Below the pieces are notes generated by a model. That model saw only the letters and a list, made by a program, of their open reading frames with translations, searched no databases and had not been told where the DNA came from. The translations under genes and the position numbers were made by a program. This document shows, one piece after another, positions 7,461 to 14,440 of a stretch of DNA of 31,282 nt. Numbering within the stretch: the stretch's first letter is position 1; each line of letters starts with the position of its first letter. Source of the stretch: JAXJQF01 sp036311285 (GTDB lineage Bacteria > Pseudomonadota > Gammaproteobacteria > Enterobacterales > Succinivibrionaceae); assembly GCA_036311285.1 (NCBI GenBank), contig JAXJQF010000043.1, positions 1 through 31,282 of the forward strand, written 5' to 3'.

Positions 7461-7469
7461 TGCTATAAT
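7461..7469 (+). promoter_or_regulatory. extended -10 promoter of ettA
   Basis: TGC-TATAAT is a perfect extended -10 element; a second TATAAT lies 8 bases upstream at 7456-7461. The -35 region is weak. The predicted leader is about 65 bases. Confidence 0.5.
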
Positions 7470-7540
7470 AATCAGCAATTTAACTAAGTTAATCACTTAG
7501 TACCTTCAATCATATTTTAAAAGGTTTTATAAATATAAGT

Positions 7541-9205
7541 ATGGCTCAATTTATTTATACCATGAATCGTGTAGGCAAGATCGTACCGCCTAAACGTCAA
7601 ATTTTAAAGGACATCTCATTATCCTTTTTCCCTGGAGCAAAGATAGGTGTGCTAGGTTTAAATGGTGCAGGTAAATCTACACTATTAAAAATCATGGCAG
7701 GCATTGATAAGGATATCGAAGGGGAAGCTCGTCCGCAGCCTGGTATCAAAATCGGTTATCTTCCTCAAGAACCAGTTTTAGATCCAGAAAAAACTGTTAA
7801 AGAAACAGTTGAAGAAGCTTTAGGAAACGTAAAGCAAGCATTACAAAGATTGGACGAAGTATATGCTGCATATGCAGAACCTGATGCAGATTTTGATGCT
7901 CTAGCAAAAGAGCAAGCTGAATTAGAAGCTATTATACATTCAGCTGACGGTCATAACATGGATAACCAAATCGATCAGGCTGCTGACGCTCTACGCTTAC
8001 CTGATGGCGAAACCAAAATTAAGGTTTTATCTGGTGGTGAAAGAAGACGTGTTGCATTATGTCGTTTATTATTAGAACACCCTGATATGCTATTATTAGA
8101 CGAACCAACAAACCACCTTGATGCAGAATCAATTGCGTGGCTAGAAACGTTCCTACATAAATACTCGGGTACTGTTGTAGCTATTACCCACGACCGTTAC
8201 TTCTTAGATAATGTTGCTGGTTGGATTCTAGAATTAGACCGTGGTGAAGGTATACCTTGGGAAGGTAACTACTCTTCATGGCTAGAACAAAAAGAAACAA
8301 GACTTGCTCATGAACAAAGCCAAGAATCTGCTCGTCAAAAGTCTATTCAAAAAGAATTAGAATGGGTTAGACAAAATCCTAAAGGACGTCATGCAAAATC
8401 TAAAGCTCGTTTAGCAAGATTTGAAGAATTAAATAACACTGAATACCAAAAGCGAAATGAAACTAACGAGTTATACATTCCGCCTGGACCACGTTTAGGT
8501 GACAAGGTTTTAGACGTTACAAATCTATGCAAGAGCTATGGTGATAGAAAGTTAATTGACAATCTATCATTCTCTGTACCTAAGGGAGCTATTGTGGGTA
8601 TTATCGGCGCAAATGGTGCTGGTAAATCAACACTATTTAGAATGATCTCTGGCGCTGAACAAGCAGATAGTGGTAGCATTGATTTAGGCGAAACAGTTGT
8701 AGTTGCAACAGTTGACCAATTTAGAGATAAGATGGACAACAAGAAGACTGTTTACGAAGAAATTTCACAAGGACAAGACATTCTTAAGATTGGCAACTAT
8801 GAAATACCTAGTCGTGCATACATTGGCAGATTCAACTTCAAAGGAACAGACCAACAAAAACGTGTTGGAGATTTGTCTGGTGGTGAAAGAGGACGTTTAC
8901 ATTTAGCTAAGTTATTACAAACTGGCGGTAACTTACTATTATTAGACGAACCAACAAATGACTTAGACGTTGAAACTCTTCGTGCGCTAGAAAATGCATT
9001 ATTAGAATTCCCTGGATCTGCTATGGTTATTTCGCATGACCGTTGGTTCCTTGACCGTATTGCAACCCATATTCTTGATTATCAAGATAATGGACAAATT
9101 ACATTCTTCGCTGGCAACTTTACTGAATACGAAGAGTGGAAGGTTAAGACATTTGGGGAAGATTCTATTAAACCACATCGTCAAAAATTTAGAAATATTC
9201 AATAA
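7541..9205 (+). CDS. ettA: energy-dependent translational throttle protein EttA
   Basis: EttA is an ABC-F ATPase that binds the ribosomal E site and gates the first steps of elongation according to ATP/ADP levels. It has no membrane segment. The 554 residues match the family length (E. coli 555). Two ABC domains are present: Walker A GLNGAGKST (39-47) and a second GANGAGKST, signatures LSGGERRR and LSGGERGR, and Walker B LLLDEPTNHLD and LLLDEPTNDLD. Both catalytic Glu residues are present. The arm insertion lies in domain one, and the Arg/Lys-rich linker (about 242-322) that contacts tRNA lies between the domains. The ATG follows a modest purine-rich site. The gene stands alone between two terminators. 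The opening AQFIYTMNRVGKIVPPKRQIL is typical of EttA and separates it from Uup and other ABC-F types. Confidence 0.97.
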   Translation: MAQFIYTMNRVGKIVPPKRQILKDISLSFFPGAKIGVLGLNGAGKSTLLKIMAGIDKDIEGEARPQPGIKIGYLPQEPVLDPEKTVKETVEEALGNVKQALQRLDEVYAAYAEPDADFDALAKEQAELEAIIHSADGHNMDNQIDQAADALRLPDGETKIKVLSGGERRRVALCRLLLEHPDMLLLDEPTNHLDAESIAWLETFLHKYSGTVVAITHDRYFLDNVAGWILELDRGEGIPWEGNYSSWLEQKETRLAHEQSQESARQKSIQKELEWVRQNPKGRHAKSKARLARFEELNNTEYQKRNETNELYIPPGPRLGDKVLDVTNLCKSYGDRKLIDNLSFSVPKGAIVGIIGANGAGKSTLFRMISGAEQADSGSIDLGETVVVATVDQFRDKMDNKKTVYEEISQGQDILKIGNYEIPSRAYIGRFNFKGTDQQKRVGDLSGGERGRLHLAKLLQTGGNLLLLDEPTNDLDVETLRALENALLEFPGSAMVISHDRWFLDRIATHILDYQDNGQITFFAGNFTEYEEWKVKTFGEDSIKPHRQKFRNIQ

Positions 9206-9253
9206 TATTTTATATAACTAGCATATAGATATTTTTGAATAAAAGTAAAATAT

Positions 9254-9283
9254 AAAATGGTCAGAAAAAATTCTGACCATTTT
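9254..9283. terminator. two-way terminator between ettA and the DUF285 gene
   Basis: A 13-bp stem (9254-9266 with 9271-9283) closes a 4-base A loop. The plus strand continues TTTTATTTTA and the minus strand TTTTATATTTTAC, so it can serve both converging genes. Confidence 0.85.
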
Positions 9284-9311
9284 ATTTTATTAACTTTAAT
9301 ATAATTCTAAA

Positions 9312-10157
9312 TTAGTTTACACAGTTGAATGCATGATAACGCCATGAAGATATATCACTGCTGCACTTTGAACCAAAGAACATATATCCCATTTCAACAA
9401 CCTTATTAAAATTCCAACATGAAATATCTCCACTAAATTCAGAATTTTCAAAAATATGGCTCATATATACTGCATTTCCTACATCCCATGCTGAAATATC
9501 TCCATTGAATTTGGATTCACTAAACATATGCCCCATATCAATTACACTGCTAACATTCCAGAAAGATATATCTTTATTAAATTTTGAGCCAAAGAACATA
9601 TACCCCATATCTTTAACATTACAAACATTCCAAAATCCTAACTCACCGTTAAATACAGATCCGCAAAACATCGCATGCATATCTACTACATTATGTACGT
9701 CCCAATCTGAAATATCACCATTAAATCTTGAATTTCTAAACACCGCACGCATGCAAGTTACGTTACTTACATTCCATTTTGATATATCGCAATTAAATCT
9801 GGAATTTTGAAACATGCCATCCATATTAAATAAACTACTCGTATCCCATTCTGAGATGTCGCAATTAAATCTAGAACCTGAGAACATATTTCTCATAGAT
9901 GTTACTTTACTTACATTCCATCCAGAGATATCACCATTAAATAATGAATCCTCAAACATCTTATTCATGTATTTAACATTGCTTACATCCCATTGAGATA
10001 TATCTCCATTAAAATCAGAACGATAAAATAATGCAGACATATCAGTAATATTACTAACATCAATATGATTTAAAGAACAACGTAAACCATTGTTCTTGAT
10101 TTCATTAGCAACTAAAACTTTTAAATGGTCTAAGTCTTTTGCAACAACTTTGTTCAT
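9312..10157 (-). CDS. BspA-like/DUF285 repeat protein
   Basis: The 281-residue protein is almost all tandem repeats of the BspA/DUF285 type, a relative of leucine-rich repeats. Ten units of exactly 24 residues run from 33 to 272, each near the form DVSNVxxMxxMFxxSxFNGDISxW. A 32-residue N-terminal cap (LKVLVANEIKNNGLRCSLNHI) is of a kind seen in this family, and only nine residues follow the last repeat. There is no signal peptide, lipobox, anchor or other domain, so it would stay in the cytoplasm unless exported another way. Family members are often surface proteins, but this lacks the parts for that. Several units have Cys in variable positions. The start ATG follows AAGGG. The gene is single, with an inverted repeat upstream (10259-10278). 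The function is unknown; a binding scaffold is the most that can be inferred. Confidence 0.85.
   Translation of the reverse strand: MNKVVAKDLDHLKVLVANEIKNNGLRCSLNHIDVSNITDMSALFYRSDFNGDISQWDVSNVKYMNKMFEDSLFNGDISGWNVSKVTSMRNMFSGSRFNCDISEWDTSSLFNMDGMFQNSRFNCDISKWNVSNVTCMRAVFRNSRFNGDISDWDVHNVVDMHAMFCGSVFNGELGFWNVCNVKDMGYMFFGSKFNKDISFWNVSSVIDMGHMFSESKFNGDISAWDVGNAVYMSHIFENSEFSGDISCWNFNKVVEMGYMFFGSKCSSDISSWRYHAFNCVN
9342..10061 (-). repeat. ten tandem 72-bp coding repeats
   Basis: These bases encode ten in-register 24-residue units. Between units the aligned W at the end, the M-xx-MF core and the FNGDIS motif are nearly constant, while the DNA differs at many silent sites. The last units (for example with GYMFFGSK in units 7 and 10) are more alike than others, which hints at internal copying. 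Confidence 0.85.
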
Positions 10158-10258
10158 AATATTTACCCTTAGCTAATCTTTCATAAAACAAGTTAAATAC
10201 ACTGCTTTTAGTTTGTAATTTTTTTTTTGCAGATATTTTAAAAAGGCATCTCTCTATC

Positions 10259-10278
10259 TATGACAATTTTTTGTCATA
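10259..10278. promoter_or_regulatory. inverted repeat upstream of the DUF285 gene
   Basis: TATGACAA and TTGTCATA form a perfect 8-bp inverted repeat around four T's. It lies about 100 bases before the DUF285 start. On the minus strand its TTGTCA resembles a -35 element, though no good -10 is found at the right distance. It could be a dimeric regulator's operator; no protein is known. Confidence 0.35.
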
Positions 10279-10307
10279 GTTTTTCTAATGCAAAACTTAG
10301 ACCAATT

Positions 10308-10345
10308 AAAAAAGGTAAACATTTATAATATTAATGTTTACCTTT
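10308..10345 (-). terminator. terminator of flrBC
   Basis: A 13-bp stem (10311-10323 with 10333-10345) closes a 9-base loop and on the minus strand is followed by TTTTTTAATT. It lies about 35 bases after the flrC stop. Confidence 0.85.
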
Positions 10346-10380
10346 AAGTGTTTATAATTTTTGATTTTCAATTTCAAGAA

Positions 10381-11793
10381 TTATGGTATCTCATACCCTT
10401 CCTCACGCATCTTGGCAATCTTATAACGCAATGTACGAGGACTTATTTGAAGTTTTTCAGCAACAGCTTGACGAGAACCATTAAATTCCTTTAAGGTATC
10501 TAAAATAATTTGAAATTCTTGTTGTTTTAATTCTTTACCTAAAGACGGAGCTTTACTTTCACTATTATCATCTTCATCATTTGATAAAAATGTATAGTCA
10601 AGAGGAGCTGCTATTGCCTCTATTTCTTTGCTTTTATCAGAATCTAAAACCAAAGAATCAAAATGATACGAAGCATCATCAATAATAATATCATTCTCAG
10701 TTACTACATCACCTGCGATAATAACAGCTCGTTGCATAACATTATCTAGCTCACGTACGTTCCCTGGCCAAGAATAGCCTAACAACTTTTTCTTAGCACT
10801 TTCTGACAAAGTTTTAACTTGTATCTTTTGTTCTTTAGCAATCTTTGACAGTAAAAACTCAGCAATAGGAACAATATCTAGCGCTCTTTCCTTTAAAGGT
10901 AACCATCTTAATGGAAATACATTTAGACGATAATATAAGTCTTCTCTAAACTTACCTTCAGCAACAGCAACCTTTAGATCTCTATTTGACGTAGCAATCA
11001 CTCTTACATCTAGCTCAATAGTCTTTCTACTACCCAAGCGTTCTACTTCTTTCTCTTGAAGAACACGTAATAACTTCGATTGTAAAGACAAATCCATTTC
11101 AGTGATTTCATCTAACAAAATTGTACCACCTTGAGCTTGTTCAAACTTACCAGGACACGCTTGGACAGCTCCTGTAAATGCACCCTTTTCATAACCGAAC
11201 AAGGTAGACTCAAGCATCGTTTCTGGAATAGCTGCACAATTTATTGCCACAAAAGGACCACTTGATCTATTAGAATTATTGTGAACATAACGGGATAAAA
11301 CTTCTTTACCTGAACCACTAGGACCGGTAATCATTACTGTTGCTTCAGATTTTGCAACTCTTTGAGCAAGGCTTAAAAGCTCTTTAGTTTTAGGATCCCC
11401 ATAAACAGGATCTCGACTATTATCTTTACTAATAGGGATGTATCTATTAACTTGATTTAAAAGAACCTCTGGTGCAAAAGGTTTTGCTAAGTAATCAACA
11501 GCACCATCCTTCATCGCACGAACAGCACCGTCAATATTTGCATAAGCAGTCATTAATAGTACAGGAATATTTGGATACTTCTCATGAATAGAATTTAACA
11601 ACGTATGCCCATCCATTCCATCCATTTGAATATCAGATATAACCATATCTACATTAATTCTAGACAATAAATCTAAAGCCTCATTACCTCCACTTGCTTC
11701 ACGACATTCATACCCTGAAATGACAAGTGTATCAATTATTGCTTCTCTCAATCTAGAATCATCGTCAACTACTAATATTTGACTCTTGCTCAT
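10381..11793 (-). CDS. flrC: sigma-54-dependent response regulator FlrC
   Basis: This 470-residue NtrC-family activator should turn on sigma-54 flagellar promoters when phosphorylated by FlrB. The receiver domain (about 1-120) has acidic D10-D12, the phosphate acceptor D54, T82 and K104. The AAA+ domain (about 130-360) has Walker A GPSGSGKE (157-164), the sigma-54-contact motif GAFTGA (204-209) and Walker B GGTILLDE (222-229). A Fis-type helix-turn-helix ends the protein (SRQAVAEKLQISPRTLRYKI). All activator motifs are intact. A good AAAGGA site precedes the ATG. The gene lies 100 bases after flrB on the same strand. NtrC or another regulator of the class is possible, but the soluble kinase partner, the IVDD/LVVDDD receiver and the RTLRYK helix fit FlrC/FleR best. 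A flagellin gene lies about 9 kb away. Confidence 0.88.
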   Translation of the reverse strand: MSKSQILVVDDDSRLREAIIDTLVISGYECREASGGNEALDLLSRINVDMVISDIQMDGMDGHTLLNSIHEKYPNIPVLLMTAYANIDGAVRAMKDGAVDYLAKPFAPEVLLNQVNRYIPISKDNSRDPVYGDPKTKELLSLAQRVAKSEATVMITGPSGSGKEVLSRYVHNNSNRSSGPFVAINCAAIPETMLESTLFGYEKGAFTGAVQACPGKFEQAQGGTILLDEITEMDLSLQSKLLRVLQEKEVERLGSRKTIELDVRVIATSNRDLKVAVAEGKFREDLYYRLNVFPLRWLPLKERALDIVPIAEFLLSKIAKEQKIQVKTLSESAKKKLLGYSWPGNVRELDNVMQRAVIIAGDVVTENDIIIDDASYHFDSLVLDSDKSKEIEAIAAPLDYTFLSNDEDDNSESKAPSLGKELKQQEFQIILDTLKEFNGSRQAVAEKLQISPRTLRYKIAKMREEGYEIP

Positions 11794-11893
11794 TAGTATG
11801 TCCTTTCTCTCTTTTGTAAATTTTTAATATGTTTACATGTTTTTGTAGTTTTCTCAATAATTTAGACTTGTAATTATGGTCAATCTCAACAAT

Positions 11894-12955
11894 TTATGCA
11901 GCTTTGGTAATACCTCCATTATTATTTGATGAATCGTTACTTACTTTATTAGAAATGTGGAGTGGAATTGAAATAGTAAAACAAGTCCCTTTTCCTTCTT
12001 GAGAAACTAAACCAATCTTACCCATATGTGTACGAATTACAGATTGTACAACAGCTAAACCAAGACCTGTTCCATTACTCTTTGTTGTATAGAATGGTTC
12101 AAAAATCTTATTAACAAGTTCCTTTGACATGCCTTTACCATTATCTGCTAATTTTAAAATTACACTACTTCCTTTTCTTGATGAACTTAAATACAAATGA
12201 TTAGCACCAGCTTCTAAGGCGTTAACAACTAGATTACTAATTGCACTTGCTAAAGCAGTTTTATTAGCAATGATTTCTAGATTCTCAGTACCAGTTAAAT
12301 CAACATCTAGTATTGCATTATTTCTATTTAACACACCTTCTGAGTTACATTCAATATTACATACTAATTCTTCAATAGTAACCTTATCTGCAATCTTATC
12401 TTCAGAACGTGCAAATAATAAAATATCTCTTACTTGATTTTCTAAGTCTGTTAATCTATCTGTTAATTTTTTTAAAAAGTTATCCTTCATTGCTACTGTT
12501 AAGCCTTTATTAGTCAAATTCGAAGCATAAAGCATTGCAGCTGATAAAGGAGTTCTAATTTGATGAGCAAGAGACGCCGCCATCTTACCTAAACTACTCA
12601 ATCTTTCCATATGACCAATACGAGCTTGTAAGGTTCTAGTTTGAGTAACGTCTGTTAAAACAACTAATTTACCAACTGAAAGAGAGGTAGTAGAAACTAA
12701 TAATCTTCTACCATCCTTTAATGAAACTTCATGACCATCGTCTTTACGCGGGGCAAAATGTTTTTTTACTATAGAAAGCCATTTCTCTTCAATCAACGGT
12801 TCACCAAACATATCAAAGGCACTCTTGTTAGCTTTAACAACAACCCCAAGTTTGTCTAAAACTAAAATCGAAGATCCTACAGAATTAAACACTTCCTTTA
12901 AAAGTTCTTCATCATTTACAATTAATTGTTGTTTGGTTACTCTTGAAATACTCAT
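11894..12955 (-). CDS. flrB: sensor histidine kinase FlrB
   Basis: FlrB phosphorylates FlrC and so controls mid-class flagellar genes. The protein has no membrane span, as in Vibrio FlrB, and should be cytoplasmic. A PAS domain (about 20-105) is followed by the dimerisation helix with the phosphate-accepting His in LAHQIRTPLS, and an ATPase domain with N box SNLVVNALEAG, DNGKGMS and GTGLGLAVVQ. The frame is open to a TTG at 12961, but I chose the ATG two codons later because it lies about 9 bases after the GGA ribosome site, giving 353 residues. A sigma-54-like promoter lies just upstream (13007-13022), which agrees with control of flrBC by an FlrA-type activator that is not in this window. 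NtrB-like kinases share this layout but the pairing with flrC supports the name. Confidence 0.87.
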   Translation of the reverse strand: MSISRVTKQQLIVNDEELLKEVFNSVGSSILVLDKLGVVVKANKSAFDMFGEPLIEEKWLSIVKKHFAPRKDDGHEVSLKDGRRLLVSTTSLSVGKLVVLTDVTQTRTLQARIGHMERLSSLGKMAASLAHQIRTPLSAAMLYASNLTNKGLTVAMKDNFLKKLTDRLTDLENQVRDILLFARSEDKIADKVTIEELVCNIECNSEGVLNRNNAILDVDLTGTENLEIIANKTALASAISNLVVNALEAGANHLYLSSSRKGSSVILKLADNGKGMSKELVNKIFEPFYTTKSNGTGLGLAVVQSVIRTHMGKIGLVSQEGKGTCFTISIPLHISNKVSNDSSNNNGGITKAA

Positions 12956-13006
12956 AGTCAAAAATCCGTCTAAAATATAATTATTTTTTCTCTCTGACTA
13001 TGTTTA

Positions 13007-13022
13007 ATCAAAACTCATGCCA
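13007..13022 (-). promoter_or_regulatory. sigma-54-like promoter of flrBC
   Basis: On the minus strand TGGCATG-AGTT-TTGAT matches the sigma-54 form TGGCACG-N4-TTGCW with correct spacing. The -24 GG is intact; the -12 GC is GA, the main weakness. It lies between the phosphopantetheinyl transferase stop and flrB, giving a leader of about 42 bases. Confidence 0.6.
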
Positions 13023-13025
13023 AAA

Positions 13026-14135
13026 TTATAAAACCATGTATTTCTTCTCTTCAAAACACTGACTTTCAAGAGATTCTTCAATAAATTCTAATATTTTATT
13101 TTGTTCGTTAAAATTTAATTTTAAGAACTTTGCTTGAATGTTTTTTAGTTTATCTTCTACATCTGTCTTTAGATTTGTTATCACTTGTTTTTGTTCATTA
13201 AGCTGATATTCTTCATTATCTGATTTTAAACTTCCTACAAAATACGTTAATTTAAAGTTGTTAGAAGTTTGTAATTTTTTTGAATTATTAATTAAGCTTT
13301 CATTGTTAATATCATAAGTATAGAGTCTACCTGATAAATATGGATTCTCTATAGTTTTATCATTTGCCTTGATATTTATTTCCTTCATAATACCAAGCCC
13401 TCTACCATATGCTTTTCCTATAGCCTCTTTTATAGTCCAAAATTCAAAAAATCTACTGTAAGTTAAATCTTCATTATCCGTTTTTACATATAATAATTCG
13501 TCTCTAGTTAAGACTTTTTCTTGCATACTTGTAAATGACTTTAATGGTTTTACCTTCTCTACATCAATACCACACAATAAAGATGAAAATATCACATACA
13601 GATACTTATCACTATGAGTAATATTAAACTCTATCTCCCTTTTAACTGTATTTTTACAATTATTACTACTTTTAAAAACTATTTTGGGTTTACCATGCTC
13701 CCCGTTTTCAATTTCATAATCACATGGTTCTATTCCAAGTTTTTGTAAAAATAACTGTATAACCGACCTACCTAAAATAAAGGTTCCTTTTTTAGATATA
13801 ATCCAATTTTCAAATGATTGAGGAAGTTTTAAAGATAGAGAATTCATTACATCCTCAAGAAAGCAGAGATTACTATTTAAATTATTGTCATATTGATTAT
13901 TATGACCATATGTTGACGCAACTGTAGATAAGGACATGGATGATGATAATTCTTCAAGTCTAAATAACTTAGACTTAACATCCTTTCCTTTTAATTCATT
14001 AAATTTATTTTTAAAAAAAAACTTAGTTAAATCAACTTTAACGACATAAAAATTATTTAATAGATCTATATCCATATAAGTTTTAATTCTCTTACTTTTT
14101 TGATTCGCCTTATTAACAAGCTTTTCATTATTCAT
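13026..14135 (-). CDS. Sfp-type 4'-phosphopantetheinyl transferase with extra ends
   Basis: The core (about 115-300) is a 4'-phosphopantetheinyl transferase of the Sfp/AcpT class, which moves phosphopantetheine from coenzyme A to a Ser of a carrier protein. Seen in order are the GRS-xxQ motif (122-127), ENGEHGKPKI (143-152), FNITHSD (170-176), GIDVE (189-193) and FWTIKEAIGKAYGRGLG (232-248). Magnesium ligands D191, E193 and E237 are present, so it should be active. The protein is 369 residues, well above the usual 200-250. The N-terminal 110 residues, rich in Lys, Asn and Ser, and the C-terminal 70 residues, rich in Lys, Glu and Leu and possibly coiled coil, match nothing I know. The ATG has no clear ribosome site. 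No carrier protein, polyketide or peptide synthase gene lies nearby, so the target is unknown. It lies upstream of flrB and divergent from the GH57 gene. Confidence 0.85.
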   Translation of the reverse strand: MNNEKLVNKANQKSKRIKTYMDIDLLNNFYVVKVDLTKFFFKNKFNELKGKDVKSKLFRLEELSSSMSLSTVASTYGHNNQYDNNLNSNLCFLEDVMNSLSLKLPQSFENWIISKKGTFILGRSVIQLFLQKLGIEPCDYEIENGEHGKPKIVFKSSNNCKNTVKREIEFNITHSDKYLYVIFSSLLCGIDVEKVKPLKSFTSMQEKVLTRDELLYVKTDNEDLTYSRFFEFWTIKEAIGKAYGRGLGIMKEINIKANDKTIENPYLSGRLYTYDINNESLINNSKKLQTSNNFKLTYFVGSLKSDNEEYQLNEQKQVITNLKTDVEDKLKNIQAKFLKLNFNEQNKILEFIEESLESQCFEEKKYMVL

Positions 14136-14162
14136 TATACATTTTCAAACATTAAAACACAT

Positions 14163-14192
14163 ACTATACTTAATCTAAAACAAATAAGTTAA
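14163..14192 (-). promoter_or_regulatory. possible promoter of the phosphopantetheinyl transferase gene
   Basis: On the minus strand TTAACT (14187-14192), 18 bases, then TATAGT (14163-14168; five of six match the -10). The -35 matches at four positions. It lies about 28 bases before the ATG, so the leader would be short. Confidence 0.3.
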
Positions 14193-14288
14193 TTTCATGA
14201 ATTTATTTTTGAAAAACATTAATCAAAAATCTGCTTGTTCATTTTAGAAACACAATATATAATGTGCGATAAAACTACGTGAAAACCT

Positions 14289-14317
14289 TTGCAAATAATT
14301 ATCAACTAAATTATAAC
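14289..14317 (+). promoter_or_regulatory. possible promoter of the GH57 gene
   Basis: TTGCAA (14289-14294), a 17-base spacer, then TATAAC (14312-14317). The predicted leader is about 117 bases. Another TATAAT lies at 14257-14262 with a poorer -35. The 305-base divergent region holds no gene. Confidence 0.4.
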
Positions 14318-14440
14318 TCCTTACAATTCCAATAAACTACAAACATTATAAATTTAAATAATTATGTAAAGATTCTTCATGTAAAGTACATAAAAATTAA
14401 AGATACACACTTAATACACACACATTAAAACCGAGTTTTT

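Noticed and set aside
9342..10061. CRISPR-like or non-coding tandem repeat
   Set aside because: The 72-bp period is in frame with a conserved 24-residue protein repeat and silent sites vary, so the repeat is selected as protein.
12956..12961. TTG start of flrB two codons upstream
   Set aside because: The TTG would be only 3 bases from the ribosome site; the following ATG has a better distance.
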